Numbered from the stretch's first letter, positions 1-10,200 are shown. The stretch: 64,000 nt of DNA from Flammeovirgaceae bacterium BBD 1991-12 (GCA_001657315.1 LYSV01000019.1:16415-80414); one strand, 5' to 3'. Notes: generated by a model not told the origin, from the letters alone. Program-made: numbers and translations.

Positions 1-409
1 ACTCTCCGGGGAACAACTCATAGTCGTGCCGGTAGTAAGGTCGCTCAGCAGAAGTGACCAAAAACTGGAACCTTTGAAGTTTCGCATCATATACCATGGT
101 ATATACCGGGCTTTCCAGGTCATTGATCTGATAAATCCTCTTAAGCTGATCATGTATCTGCCTGTAAAGTGTGTCCTGACCACTATCTGTTATATCATCT
201 TTACGCAGGAAAGCCCTTTGAAGCTTCCGGAGCTTATCTCCGTCTACTTGTAGCGAGGCCGTGTAGGAAATAGCCTTTAATCTGCTTAAAACCTCGATTT
301 TGGAACTTTTAACGTAGGAAAAATGGGCCTGGACTATGAAGTAGATCACTAACAGCACGATGGACGAAAATACCACCAATAGAATTTTATGCCTGCCGTG
401 TAGTCGCAT
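1..409 (-). CDS. N-terminal part of a membrane-anchored sensor protein (partial)
   Basis: An open frame starts at the ATG at 407-409 and runs off the left edge with no stop, giving about 136 residues. It begins with a short basic stretch (M-R-L-H-G-R-H-K) and one hydrophobic segment at about residues 9-26. A helical, charged, presumably extracytoplasmic region follows (D-K-L-R-K-L-Q, then I-H-D-Q-L-K-R-I-Y). This layout is typical of the N-terminus of Bacteroidota histidine kinases, adenylate cyclases or SpoIIE-type phosphatases, whose output domain would lie outside the window. Which of these it is cannot be decided here. It follows proS on the same strand after 217 bases, so co-transcription is uncertain. 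Confidence 0.6.
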   Translation of the reverse strand, partial: MRLHGRHKILLVVFSSIVLLVIYFIVQAHFSYVKSSKIEVLSRLKAISYTASLQVDGDKLRKLQRAFLRKDDITDSGQDTLYRQIHDQLKRIYQINDLESPVYTMVYDAKLQRFQFLVTSAERPYYRHDYELFPGE

Positions 410-626
410 AATAAAGCCAGCTATTCAGGGTTTTACTTAATAATGTATTCCCAAAGCCGGGTATGAGTAACCCCTGAAATACAGCTAATGAAGTGATATA
501 CACACTTTTACCGACTACCTCCAGGTGAAATTACTGATTTAGATGAAAACGCACAGAGAGGCAAAAACAGATGAGTCAGGTCAATATACCATGTTTCTGT
601 GCACCAATACCCTTATCCCTATGTTG

Positions 627-2102
627 CTAATATGCCCGGGCAAAAACCACTCTTCCTTTTGAGTCTTTCCCGCTGTAGATACATTTGCCTGCTTCCTCTC
701 TGAAATCAAGCGGGATACATCGTATAGTGGCTTTGGTCTCTTCCTTGATCTTTTCTTCCGTTTCGGCGGTACCATCCCAGTGAGCCATTACAAACCCTCC
801 CTTATCATCCAGCACGCGCTTAAAATCGTCATAGGAATCCACAGAAGAAGTGCTCTCAGTCCTGAAATCATGTGCCTTGCGGTAGATATTGGACTGAATA
901 TCTTTCAGTATAGTTTGAATGTATTCTGCAACACCTTCCACATTTTTAGTCTGCTTTTCTTTGGTATCACGGCGTGCTACTTCTACAGTGCCTTCTTCCA
1001 GATCCCTTGGACCGATGGCCAGCCTTACAGGCACACCTTTTAGCTCGTACTCTGCAAATTTCCATCCCGGCGAGTTGGTCTCACGGTCATCAAATTTGAC
1101 GCTGATATCCATGTCCCTCAATTGAGATTGAATATTGTCTGCCACTTCCCTGATGGAATTCAGCTGTTCTTCCGATTTAAAGATAGGAACGATAACCACC
1201 TGAATGGGAGCTAACTTAGGGGGCAGCACCAAACCGTCATCATCGGAATGCGCCATGATCAGGGCACCCATCAGTCGTGTACTTACTCCCCATGAGGTAC
1301 CCCAGACATAATCCTCTTTTCCATCCTTACCGGCAAACCGTACATCGAACGCTTTCGCGAAATTCTGACCCAGAAAGTGAGAGGTGCCTGATTGCAGCGC
1401 CTTCCCGTCCTGCATCAGGGCTTCGATACAGTAGGTGTCAATAGCGCCGGGAAAACGCTCACTTTCTGTCTTTACCCCTTTGATGACCGGCGTAGCCATA
1501 AAATTCTCGGCGAAATCAGCATATACATCCAGCATTTGCATGGTTTCATCTTCCGCTTCCTGCCTGGTAGCATGGGCGGTGTGTCCTTCCTGCCATAAAA
1601 ACTCCGCCGTACGCAAAAAAAGTCTCGTACGCATCTCCCACCTTACTACATTGGCCCATTGATTTACCAATATAGGCAGGTCACGGTATGACTGTATCCA
1701 GTTTCTGTAGGTACTCCAGATAACCGTTTCAGAGGTAGGCCGCACTACCAGTTCTTCCTCCAGTCTGGCCTCCGGGTCCACTACCACACCACTGCCATCA
1801 TCCGCATTTTTCAGTCTGTAATGCGTCACCACAGCGCATTCCTTGGCGAAACCTTCAACATGGTCAGCCTCACGGCTGAGGTATGATTTGGGCACGAATA
1901 ATGGGAAATAGGCATTGGAATGCCCGGTATCCTTAAACATTTTGTCAATGGCAGCCTGCATTTTTTCCCAAATGCTGAACCCATAGGGTTTGATCACCAT
2001 ACAACCCCGAACAGCGGAATGCTCCGCCAGATCTGCCTTTTTCACCAGCTCATTGTACCACTGAGAATAGTCCTCGCTGCGTTTGGGTAAGCCCTTAGCC
2101 AT
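627..2102 (-). CDS. proS: Prolyl-tRNA synthetase, archaeal/eukaryotic-like type
   Basis: Class II aminoacyl-tRNA synthetase that attaches proline to tRNA-Pro using ATP in the cytoplasm. At 491 residues it matches the short archaeal/eukaryotic-like form common in Bacteroidota and lacks the inserted editing domain of the classical bacterial enzyme. Visible landmarks are H-V-E-G-F at 81-85, the motif 2 region ([16 protein letters not shown]) at about 162-177, motif 3 ([13 protein letters not shown]) at about 268-280 and an anticodon-binding domain at about 300-400. The C-terminal domain ends in F-A-R-A-Y, with the terminal Tyr usual for this type. The ATG at 2102 gives the expected N-terminus. 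It is transcribed divergently from the gene at 2231. Confidence 0.97.
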   Translation of the reverse strand: MAKGLPKRSEDYSQWYNELVKKADLAEHSAVRGCMVIKPYGFSIWEKMQAAIDKMFKDTGHSNAYFPLFVPKSYLSREADHVEGFAKECAVVTHYRLKNADDGSGVVVDPEARLEEELVVRPTSETVIWSTYRNWIQSYRDLPILVNQWANVVRWEMRTRLFLRTAEFLWQEGHTAHATRQEAEDETMQMLDVYADFAENFMATPVIKGVKTESERFPGAIDTYCIEALMQDGKALQSGTSHFLGQNFAKAFDVRFAGKDGKEDYVWGTSWGVSTRLMGALIMAHSDDDGLVLPPKLAPIQVVIVPIFKSEEQLNSIREVADNIQSQLRDMDISVKFDDRETNSPGWKFAEYELKGVPVRLAIGPRDLEEGTVEVARRDTKEKQTKNVEGVAEYIQTILKDIQSNIYRKAHDFRTESTSSVDSYDDFKRVLDDKGGFVMAHWDGTAETEEKIKEETKATIRCIPLDFREEAGKCIYSGKDSKGRVVFARAY

Positions 2103-2150
2103 AAACTAGTTTGGTATGTTTTTTGTTATACATTAAGTGATAAACGGCGA

Positions 2151-2158
2151 CAAATATA
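2151..2158 (-). promoter_or_regulatory. Predicted -7 promoter element for proS
   Basis: The minus strand reads TATATTTG, an exact match to the Bacteroidetes primary sigma factor -7 consensus TAnnTTTG, about 49 bases before the proS start. No clear TTTG -33 box lies at the usual spacing, so this is a partial match. Confidence 0.4.
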
Positions 2159-2179
2159 ATGATAATTATGTATCCGTTT

Positions 2180-2210
2180 TTTGGAATTGTCGTTGAATAA
2201 ATTATGTTTA
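2180..2210 (+). promoter_or_regulatory. Predicted promoter for the 2231 gene
   Basis: TTTG at 2180-2183, a 19-base spacer, then TATGTTTA at 2203-2210, which matches seven of eight positions of the TAnnTTTG consensus. It lies about 20 bases before the start codon of the secreted protein gene and is divergent from the proS promoter element. Confidence 0.5.
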
Positions 2211-2230
2211 TATATTAAAACAGCTGTCCT

Positions 2231-3589
2231 ATGAATACCTACCATAAAATATACGCTCTGGTCACTCTGATGGTACTTTCGGCTATTGCTACGGTATCCG
2301 CTCAGTCTGACGAATATGATCCGATGTATTTTGGCCCCAATGACCGCACGGTGAAAGAGAAAAAAGTAGCCAGGGAAAATGCCAAAATTCAAAAAATAGA
2401 GGAAACTGCGCTTATAAACCCGGAGGAAAGCTATTCCCAGAAAAATGTAAATCCGGAGTACCTGGCAAAATACAGAGCGGATCAGGAAGAAAGTGATAAA
2501 GGAGATTCATATCGGGAAGATGAATACTTTGACGAAAGCTATAACGATCAAAATATCAATAACCTCCCTAACAATGCAGATGTAGTAGTCAGGGACAGGT
2601 TTGGTAATGTCACTTATTTTAACGATTTCAACGATGTATACTGGAGTGATCCCATGTTTTATCGTGGTTCGGCATTCGATCCTTTCTATGGACCGGGCTT
2701 CGGATTCAACCGGTGGAACCGATGGAACAGGTTTGGACCCCGCTGGTCAGTTAATGTAGGTTTCGGATGGAATTCATGGAACAGGTGGAACCGATGGAAT
2801 ACAGGTTTTGGGATAAGCTATGGCTGGGGTAATCCATGGGGATTTTATGATCCCTGGTTCTACGGAGGTGCAGGTTTCGGAGGTGCAGGTTTCTATGATC
2901 CATGGTTCTATGATCCTTTCTTCTGTCCTTCACCTTTCAGAAACAATGTTGTAGTGATCAACAATTCTGACACCCGGGGCACTCGAACCATAAGAAGGGG
3001 AGTAAGCTCTTCAAGGGTAGCCGCAGCGGACAGGTCGGCAACGAGAAGAAGCAACACCGTATCGGACAATGTGGTGGCAAACGGAAGATCAAACGGACGC
3101 GTTTCCAGCGGTACTACCAGAACAAGATATGCAAGTGAATCCGGCAGAAGCAGGTATACATCAAGAACTGCGGACAATGATAGCCAAAGCAGGTACTATC
3201 GCAGATCACGTTCAGGTAGCGATGAAAGTGCCGTTTCAAGGACAAGTAGTTCACAATCCAGCAGAAGTACCTATACCAACAGACGGTCTTCACGCTCAAC
3301 TTCCAACTACTCGAGGGATTCACGATCCTATCAAAACAGTTCGAGAAGCCGATCCACTGGTTCGAACAGTTCCGGATACAATCGTTCCAGCCGTTCCCGG
3401 TCCAGCAGTAGCTTCAGCAGGCCGTCCAGCGGATCAAGATCGAGCAGCTATAGCAGACCATCCAGTGGATCAAGATCTTCAGGAAGCTATAGCTCTGGCT
3501 CTCGCAGCAGAAGCAGCGGCGTATCAAGATCCAGCGGAGGTTCCAGAAGCTCTGGAAGCAGAAGTTCATCAGGAAGAAGAAGAAACTAA
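2231..3589 (+). CDS. Secreted low-complexity Trp/Asn/Arg- and Ser/Arg-rich protein
   Basis: I do not recognise a functional family. The 452-residue product has a clear signal peptide (MNTYHKIYALVTLMVLSAIA, cleavage near A-Q-S). An acidic, charged stretch follows to about residue 115. Residues about 155-235 are aromatic and glycine-rich, with repeated W-N-R-W-N-R units and D-P-W-F-Y motifs. From about residue 255 to the end the protein is almost entirely Ser and Arg with Gly, Tyr and Thr. Such a chain is probably disordered or surface-associated after export; this is inference. The gene is followed after 33 bases by a FadL-like porin gene on the same strand, so the two probably form an operon. 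The ATG at 2231 directly precedes the signal peptide. Confidence 0.85.
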   Translation: MNTYHKIYALVTLMVLSAIATVSAQSDEYDPMYFGPNDRTVKEKKVARENAKIQKIEETALINPEESYSQKNVNPEYLAKYRADQEESDKGDSYREDEYFDESYNDQNINNLPNNADVVVRDRFGNVTYFNDFNDVYWSDPMFYRGSAFDPFYGPGFGFNRWNRWNRFGPRWSVNVGFGWNSWNRWNRWNTGFGISYGWGNPWGFYDPWFYGGAGFGGAGFYDPWFYDPFFCPSPFRNNVVVINNSDTRGTRTIRRGVSSSRVAAADRSATRRSNTVSDNVVANGRSNGRVSSGTTRTRYASESGRSRYTSRTADNDSQSRYYRRSRSGSDESAVSRTSSSQSSRSTYTNRRSSRSTSNYSRDSRSYQNSSRSRSTGSNSSGYNRSSRSRSSSSFSRPSSGSRSSSYSRPSSGSRSSGSYSSGSRSRSSGVSRSSGGSRSSGSRSSSGRRRN

Positions 3590-3622
3590 ACTACCTGATA
3601 TCAGGAGCTAAAAAGCACAGCC

Positions 3623-5140
3623 ATGAGAGATTTGAATAAGCTTATTGTAATAAGCATGGTAGGAGTATGTCTGAGCTTTGCCGGCTATACTCAGGATGCG
3701 TCCGATTTCCCGGGCCTTGTCTTCGACCTCAGCCGGGCAAACAACGGCGGTAGCGCCCGAATACTGGGCCTTGGTGGAGCGCAAACAGCCATAGGAGGAG
3801 ATATCAGCTCGGTTTCATCGAATCCTGCCGGGCTGGGATTCTTCAACCGGTCTGAGGCATCCTTTAGCGCACAGTTCAATGGCATCAGTTCATCCTCTAC
3901 CTACCTGGGAAGCACGGCCGATGACTCCAAACTCAATGTGAACCTGCCCAATCTGGGTGCGGTCATCAAAAGCGGCCGAAGCAGAGGAAAATGGAAAAGT
4001 CAGGCCTTTGGTATAAGCATTAATCGCATGGCAGACTTTCAGCGGAGAACTACATACGAAGGGAACACTTTCATTGAAATGTTCCCGGCTGATCGGCCGG
4101 CAGATTTTTTGGAATCAGCCACATTTGATACCGAGCTCAATGGAAATAACCCCGTTTTTTTCAGCGATTTTGCAGAACTTGCTTTTTCCATAGGCCTTAC
4201 TGAAGTCTTTGAAGACGCCGACAATCCGGGTGAATTTTTTGTAGACAGGAATATATATGATACAGAAACCGGCGAGCCGGCATTACCTGTGGAGGATTTC
4301 CCTACCCGTCAAAGAGAAACGGTAGATGTACGGGGGGCAAGTTCCCAGTTTAGCTTATCATATGGAGCAAATTACGATGATAAGATCTATCTGGGAGGCG
4401 GTATAGGGATAGCCAGTTTCAATAAAGATGTGGAACGTATATTTACCGAGGCACCTACCAGATCTGACCTGTCAGAACTTCGGCTGACGGACGTCTACGA
4501 ACAAAGCGGCATAGGGATAAACGCCACACTTGGCATAATGGCACGACCGGTGAATCCAGTATTGTTAGGGTTGAGCTACACCACTCCTACCTATTACAGT
4601 GTCTCCCAAACCCAGGAACTGGAACTTACCGCCCAGTTTAACGATGGTGAATTTTTCCCGGCATCTATTCTTTACCCGGATTTTGACTACAACGTTACTG
4701 CCCCCTCAAGGTTGAGAGGAGGAGCTTCCTTCTTTTTCAACAAGAACGGATTCATTACCGGTGAGGTGGAATATGTGGATTACGGCGGTGGCAGATTATC
4801 CGGAGCTGATGACGGCGAATCATTTGACGGGGATAATCGGGTCATTGATAATTTCAACCAAACTTTCAACTTTAGAGTAGGTGGAGAATATCGATATGAC
4901 ATTTTTCGGTTACGCGGAGGATTTGCCTACCTTGATGACCCTTTTGATGATGACCTCGACGAGACAGAAACCCAGATCACCTTCGGAGCTGGTATCAGAA
5001 AAAAGGAGTTTTATGTTGACCTCGCTGTGGCCAGTGTAAACGGGCCTGAGTCACAGATAAGCCCATATCCCGGGGCGCCACTGGCTATTGTGGAGAACGA
5101 CAACATGCGGGTTACCTTTACTGTGGGGTTCACTTTTTAG
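3623..5140 (+). CDS. Outer membrane beta-barrel protein, OmpP1/FadL/TodX-like
   Basis: A 505-residue outer membrane barrel that resembles the hydrophobic-compound transport family (FadL/TodX). It has a signal peptide (M-R-D-L-N-K then a hydrophobic run, cleavage near Y-T-Q). Next comes the family's N-terminal region, with a G-G-A-Q-T-A-I-G-G-D segment followed by S-S-N-P-A-G-L-G-F-F around residue 70. Alternating aromatic/polar strands continue to a terminal Phe (V-G-F-T-F), the usual barrel-assembly signal. Known family members pass long-chain fatty acids or hydrocarbons; the substrate here is unknown. It sits 33 bases downstream of the secreted low-complexity protein gene. Confidence 0.8.
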   Translation: MRDLNKLIVISMVGVCLSFAGYTQDASDFPGLVFDLSRANNGGSARILGLGGAQTAIGGDISSVSSNPAGLGFFNRSEASFSAQFNGISSSSTYLGSTADDSKLNVNLPNLGAVIKSGRSRGKWKSQAFGISINRMADFQRRTTYEGNTFIEMFPADRPADFLESATFDTELNGNNPVFFSDFAELAFSIGLTEVFEDADNPGEFFVDRNIYDTETGEPALPVEDFPTRQRETVDVRGASSQFSLSYGANYDDKIYLGGGIGIASFNKDVERIFTEAPTRSDLSELRLTDVYEQSGIGINATLGIMARPVNPVLLGLSYTTPTYYSVSQTQELELTAQFNDGEFFPASILYPDFDYNVTAPSRLRGGASFFFNKNGFITGEVEYVDYGGGRLSGADDGESFDGDNRVIDNFNQTFNFRVGGEYRYDIFRLRGGFAYLDDPFDDDLDETETQITFGAGIRKKEFYVDLAVASVNGPESQISPYPGAPLAIVENDNMRVTFTVGFTF

Positions 5141-5697
5141 TGGTTATTAAAGACTGGTTTCTCTACTGGTTGGTCTCAATAGATCTATTTTATTTACTTC
5201 CACGGTAAATGCAAATCTCAAAATGAGCAGTTTTTGCTGAGTTTTGGGGTTTTAACTTCGGTTTTAATCCCACACGCCTGCGGGAAGGGGCACCTGTCCG
5301 CTGTACAAGATTTTGGCAGACGGGAAAGAAAAAACATCACCACCAAAAGCCATTTTCCCGGCGGAACGTGCTTCCCGGCCCTTATAGGCCGCTCACCCAA
5401 AGGCTTCAAAGTCTCTCTTTCAGCAAGCTTTCGGAATGGACGTCCTCCCTCCAATTGTTAACAGAATTTTCAAGGATACCCTCAACAGCTTTGATGAGCA
5501 TCGGAGGAATGGTTCTCAACAAAAACAAGGGAATATAAACTGAATCTTATTTCCTACTTTGGGCTTTTCATTTGCAGCTACCAATCGTGGCTTAAGTTCC
5601 TGCAAAAGTCAATCATTTTAATCAACTCCCAAAAGCCCCGGAATTTTCGGGATAAAAAAAATCCCGGTCATTTCTGGCCGGGATCTATCTTTAAGTG
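5141..5697. other. Gene-free region between convergent genes, with a GC-richer core
   Basis: No credible gene is seen in these 557 bases between the convergent FadL-like and tonB genes. Short open frames on both strands at about 5218-5461 have no signal, family motif or start-site support. The stretch at about 5270-5460 is richer in G and C than the flanks and has several CCCGG/GGCCG runs, so it could be a dispersed repeat or a relic. The tonB terminator occupies 5651-5684. Confidence 0.5.
5651..5684 (-). terminator. Rho-independent terminator of tonB
   Basis: On the minus strand a stem ATCCCGG/CCGGGAT (arms 5678-5684 and 5661-5667) with a ten-base loop is followed by a run of eight T bases. 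It starts 14 bases past the tonB stop codon. Confidence 0.85.
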
Positions 5698-6372
5698 TTA
5701 TCCTAATTTGAACGTGATAGGCAAAATAATTCGTTGCTTCACCGGTTTCCCACGTTGCTTCGGAGGGCTCCATTTGGGAGCACCCTGTATCACTCTTACG
5801 GCTTCTTCATCACAACCTGCACCAATACCTTTGACAGCCTGTACATCGGTTAAAGTTCCGTCTCTATCTACTACAAATTGCACATATACCTTCCCTTCTA
5901 TGCCCATTCTGCGTGCCTGAGCAGGGTATTTCATTTTCTTACCTACGTAATCGTAAAATGCCTGGTACCCCCCAGGAGGCATAGCAGGGTCTTCCACTAT
6001 CTGGAAGATCTCATCGGCTACTTCTTCTTCCGGAGCTTCTTCTACTATTATATCTTCAATAACTTCTTCTTCTGTGATCTCAACATCAAGATCCACCTCA
6101 ATCTCTTCCTCGATTTCCTCTTCATCCGGGACTTCTATGATCTCCGGTTGCTGGATCTTTGGTGGAGGTGGTGGAGGTTGCTCTGTAGGAGGGATTTCCA
6201 ACAGGTCTTCAAAATCATCCGTGACCTGGCCGAGGTCTACCAGCGATCCGTCGTCATACTTCTTATACTCAAAGGCAAACACCACGATCAACATCGCAGA
6301 AAACAGGCCAATGTTAAAGAAAAGACCACCTTTTTTACCGAGATCCGCTGACTCGTTCTTTTTAGCTTCCAT
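5698..6372 (-). CDS. tonB: TonB-family energy transducer
   Basis: Inner-membrane-anchored protein that transmits proton-motive force (through ExbB/ExbD, not in this window) to TonB-dependent outer membrane receptors. The 224-residue product has one N-terminal membrane segment at about 17-36. A periplasmic spacer follows, with a P-P-T-E-Q-P-P-P-P-P-P-K run and then a long Glu-rich stretch. The C-terminal domain (about 140-224) has the Y-P-x-x-A-R and G-x-V-x-V-x-F-V-V-D signatures, including K-Y-P-A-Q-A-R-R. The very acidic spacer is notable but common in Bacteroidota TonB proteins. It lies downstream of the vanZ-like gene after 72 bases and has its own -7 element and terminator. Confidence 0.92.
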   Translation of the reverse strand: MEAKKNESADLGKKGGLFFNIGLFSAMLIVVFAFEYKKYDDGSLVDLGQVTDDFEDLLEIPPTEQPPPPPPKIQQPEIIEVPDEEEIEEEIEVDLDVEITEEEVIEDIIVEEAPEEEVADEIFQIVEDPAMPPGGYQAFYDYVGKKMKYPAQARRMGIEGKVYVQFVVDRDGTLTDVQAVKGIGAGCDEEAVRVIQGAPKWSPPKQRGKPVKQRIILPITFKLG

Positions 6373-6415
6373 TCAATAATAGGTCTTAGTCCAAATTAGT
6401 TTAGAGTGTTACTTT

Positions 6416-6423
6416 CAAATATA
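6416..6423 (-). promoter_or_regulatory. Predicted -7 promoter element for tonB
   Basis: TATATTTG on the minus strand, an exact TAnnTTTG match 44 bases before the tonB start. No TTTG at standard spacing is evident. Confidence 0.4.
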
Positions 6424-6444
6424 CAAAACTTTCGATCAAAATGT

Positions 6445-6813
6445 TCATTGTTCGAATAGCTTATTGTGCAAATAAAACAACGCAACGCCCAAAAAAGATC
6501 CAATAATATTTGCCACTGCATCATAAAGCTCCATCCCTCTGTCAGGTATGAAACTCTGCATAAACTCAATAAGGAAACCGTAAATTATCGCTATTAAGGA
6601 ACCTGTGACAGCATACCGGAAGGCTTTACCACCTCTACCGGCTCTTTTGTATAACCCTGTGATCAAAAGGTAGGACTGGACGAGAAATATACCGGCATGC
6701 CCCAGTTTATCGTAATCAAAGAGGCCAATATCAGGTACGGATTTTCCCGGTGTAAGTGTGAGTACCAGAATAAGAAGAGCCCAGGCCAGGGCTCCTATCA
6801 GGTATTTGTTCAA
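6445..6813 (-). CDS. VanZ-like family membrane protein
   Basis: A small 122-residue integral membrane protein with about four hydrophobic segments, including W-A-L-L-I-L-V-L-T-L-T-P-G near the N-terminus and I-G-L-F-D-Y-D-K-L-G-H-A-G-I-F. The D-K-x-x-H motif at the start of the second helix is characteristic of VanZ-like proteins. VanZ itself confers low-level teicoplanin resistance in enterococci, but homologues of this kind in Bacteroidota have no established role. The start follows the gcvH stop by two bases, so it is almost certainly translated from the gcvH transcript. Confidence 0.85.
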   Translation of the reverse strand: MNKYLIGALAWALLILVLTLTPGKSVPDIGLFDYDKLGHAGIFLVQSYLLITGLYKRAGRGGKAFRYAVTGSLIAIIYGFLIEFMQSFIPDRGMELYDAVANIIGSFLGVALFYLHNKLFEQ

Positions 6814-6815
6814 TT

Positions 6816-7196
6816 TCAGCTGCCTGTTAACTCTTTATATTGCACTGCATCCAGAAGATCATCCATGTTGGCGTCAGCTGCTATTGAGATCTTTATCATC
6901 CATCCTTTTTCGTACGGATCTTCATTGACAAGCTCCGGAGAGGACTCCAGTTCTGTATTGAATTCGACCACTGTACCCTTAATGGGCATAAAAAGATCAG
7001 AAACGGTTTTTACAGCTTCTACTGTGCCAAAAACATCGCCCTGTTCTACTTCTTCACCCTCTGTTTCGATCTCTACATAAACGATATCACCAAGCTCACC
7101 CTGAGCGAAGTCGGTTATGCCTATAATAGCGGTATCACCATCTATTTTTACCCATTCATGATCTTTCGTGTACTTTAAGGATTCCGGTATATTCAT
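6816..7196 (-). CDS. gcvH: Glycine cleavage system H protein
   Basis: Lipoyl carrier of the glycine cleavage complex: it shuttles the aminomethyl group between GcvP, GcvT and GcvL. The 126-residue length is standard. The lipoylated lysine is predicted at Lys63 within V-E-A-V-K-T-V-S-D-L, preceded by the H-E-W-V and I-G-I-T-D-F-A-Q motifs. It could process glycine made by the Tdh/Kbl pair encoded about 25 kb away, though no direct link is shown. It shares a transcript with the vanZ-like gene, two bases downstream. Confidence 0.96.
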   Translation of the reverse strand: MNIPESLKYTKDHEWVKIDGDTAIIGITDFAQGELGDIVYVEIETEGEEVEQGDVFGTVEAVKTVSDLFMPIKGTVVEFNTELESSPELVNEDPYEKGWMIKISIAADANMDDLLDAVQYKELTGS

Positions 7197-7213
7197 GTTA
7201 GAAATTTTACGGC

Positions 7214-7244
7214 CAAAATTACATTCTTTTTTGGAATGCCGAAA
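7214..7244 (-). promoter_or_regulatory. Predicted promoter for gcvH
   Basis: The minus strand has TTTC, a 19-base spacer and TAATTTTG (7214-7221), an exact -7 match to TAnnTTTG with a three-of-four -33 box, ending 17 bases before the gcvH start. Confidence 0.5.
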
Positions 7245-7246
7245 TT

Positions 7247-10200
7247 TTATTGAGCCAAACTGAAACGAACCTGAACCCCCAGTCTGGTGGTAGCTCTTCT
7301 GAAGGATGTGGATATTTTGGGCTCGTTGATATTACGCTCAAAATAAAACTGCAGATTGAGTTTTTCATTGAGTACATAGCTGAAATTGGGCCTTAGCTGT
7401 ATATTCAGGGCTCCGTTGGTGACTGTATTGATCTCGTCGATCCTTCGTTGAATGGTTTCCGTATTGCGTATGGTAAAATTCATTCTGAAGGTGAGGTCAT
7501 TTTTCAGAGTGACCACCCTTCCCCGTGACTTGAAGGGAAGCTTGAAATTGGCTTTTGTGAAACCCATTTCCACGAGTACATCATTGCTGCGTACTTCAGT
7601 GACCTGTGCATTGTTAATATTCAGAGCCATATCCCGCTGTGTCTTGTATTCTACCCGGGCTGTCAGTCGTTTCTTGGTACGTATGTTCACACCGATAAGC
7701 GGAGCGAACTGCTCACTGATAATCACCTGGCTTATGTTGTACAACGGTATCAGATCATTATCCGGGTCAGCAAAAACGGTGTTATTGTAATCCTGCAGGC
7801 TATTGCTCAGGTCCAGTCCCTGTTCGTATTCAAGGTTACTGTTGTAATTGGTGACAGCATAACTGGACTGATAGGCATGTGTAATGCTAACAGACTGAAA
7901 TTTCTCCTGTAGTGCCGGTATTTTGCCGAGACCTGCATAATCAATACGCCAGTTGGGGATAGGAATGTTGGGGAAGGGATTCAGATCCACATCTTTGGCG
8001 TCTTTGCCTGTATAAGCGGCTATAAATGCCGGAATAAGCACATCCTGCGAGTTGGTATCGTATTCAGGATTAACCAGTCTGAAACGCCTGAGAATTTCAA
8101 GCCGGTTTTCCTCAAACTCCTGGAATACGGGAGAGTTGTTATCATCATCATCACGCTGAAATGCCGTTCTTATGGTCAGGAATGAAATATTGTACGACCC
8201 GGAACGTGCAGGACTGAACGACCTGAAGTCGTTGAAGCCTCCGGCGGTGTCGTATCTGAATATTTCTTCAAAAGCTGAGGTCTTTGTTTTTTTCGCTGTT
8301 AATTGGACCTTGAAGTCCTTAAAAGGTTCAAGATCCGCTCGGACGTTTATATCCTCCGTTTCCGTCTGTGTGAAAGGTGAGGTAAGGTTAGGGTTCGTGG
8401 TAAGCAGCCCTTGCTCCGCCAGCCGCGTTCTTATGCCCGGGTCCTGAGAACCAAGCACGAATGCCCATCCCGGTTCATTGAAACTGCTGTCCAAACCAAA
8501 CAAATATACTCTGGGAGTAAACCCTGTAAGCATGGTCCCTTCGCGTAGCGTATAGGTAGCGTTGATGGATCGTACGGACATAAGAAATTTCACGAAGCCC
8601 TTCAATGCCTTGTTTTCGGACTTTTTTGTGGCAGTGGTATCTGCCTGTTGATTTTGTCGCAGGCTGCTTCTTCTGGTACTGCGCGGAGGGGAGTTGATGT
8701 CCTTCAGAAAACCCACCTTGTTGTAGAGCTTTACCATGTCAATCTTGCCACTCACGGTGTTGTCCCTGCTGTTTTGGATGGTATTCCCAAAATCAAGCCT
8801 TTCAATATCTTCTGGTCTTGAATATAAGGGACCGGCAGTCCAGCCATAGCTGGCCTGGTAGCGATAATCAGCGCTTAACCAGTCCGTAAGGGGGAGCTTA
8901 TCCAGAGGAAGACGGTAATTGGCACCCAGACTCTGATTGAAGTTCTTCATCCGCCCCAGCCTTTTCAGGTTAGACCAGACGGAATCCTGATATTGTTTTT
9001 GACTGATAAACAAGGGCTGTGCCGCTGCAGAATCCGGAGTTTCAAGGCTAAAACCACCGAAAGGACTACTGTTGGGCTCGTCAATAATGGCCTCAGCACG
9101 TGCGGTATAGTCAATAGACAGACTTTTGGTAAGATCCCACCGCAGATTATAGTTCCTGTTGAAGGTGAAATACTTTTCAAAGTTCTCCAGGCTGCCATTG
9201 TTATCATTGCGGTACAGCCTCTGAACCAGCTGTCGGTCCAGGTCCCACCGCACGGAAATATTTGATGGCAGAGGATTGATATTAAAGTCTTTGATTAGCT
9301 TCAGGTATTTGCCGTCAAGGAATTTAGCGTTTTTGAAAGGTTCCCAGGGTTCCATTTCGGGACTGTAATTATAGGCTATCGAGCCGCTTTGATTTTCCCT
9401 CAGATAGCGCTGCAGATTGAAATTGGTTTGTACCAATTGACTGTAGGAATAGGAAAAACTGAAATTTTCAATGTCATAGATGTGTTTTTTGGCCTCCTCC
9501 TTCACCTTTACCTTTCGTACATTTATAAAATTAATACTCCGTCTCGTCTCGGTGTCAGTTACGATATCTTCATAATCATCCCGGTCCTCCTCCGAGCGGG
9601 AAAGCAGCGCTGCATCCAGTGTAATGTCAGGATTGGCAGGGTCGAAGAAGGGTTTTATGGTGGTCTTCTGGTAGCTGACGAACATAGGTACCTTAAGTCC
9701 CAGACGCTCCGGAAGCAGTTTATCCAGGGTAACGTTCGCGGAGACATCATAGGAGGTGGTTTCCTCCCGGGTCCTTTCCGCTATTCTGGACTGGATGCCG
9801 CCGAACCCAAACGTGGTGTGCCTTACGGTAGCTGTAATGTTGGCAAAATCAGCCAGCTTGGCGTTTAATGTAGCGTTTGCCGCCCAACCCTTGGTGCGAT
9901 CGAAGTCAGTGACCCTGAGCTCATTGGCCCAGATACAGGCCGACCGAGCCAGGCCGTCACGCGATTTAGGGTTTCGCACTCCTATGGTCAGCCATTCCAC
10001 AGCGCTCAGATCGGGATTACCTCTCAACCTGATCCGGTGTCTTCCTACCACTTTGGCACTGTCCAGCGGAAACACCTGTCTTTTAGGTATATCGAGCCGG
10101 TCTCTTTCGGACTTTAAGGCATACAGTTCATTGATATCAAGGTCAATTTCATTTTCCTCAGGCCATATTTTACTGGGATCCTGTGATCCCGGAGGAGTTA

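Noticed and set aside
3069..3611. 180-residue frame inside the Ser/Arg-rich gene
   Set aside because: It is the +1-type shadow of the repetitive Ser/Arg codons; the frame with the signal peptide is clearly the real one.
5218..5461. Open frames on both strands in the gap before tonB (78 and 75 residues)
   Set aside because: They overlap each other antisense, have no signal, domain or start-site support, and read as composition artefacts of a GC-richer stretch.
6074..6379. Antisense frame over tonB rich in Ser
   Set aside because: It mirrors the Glu-rich spacer of TonB on the other strand.
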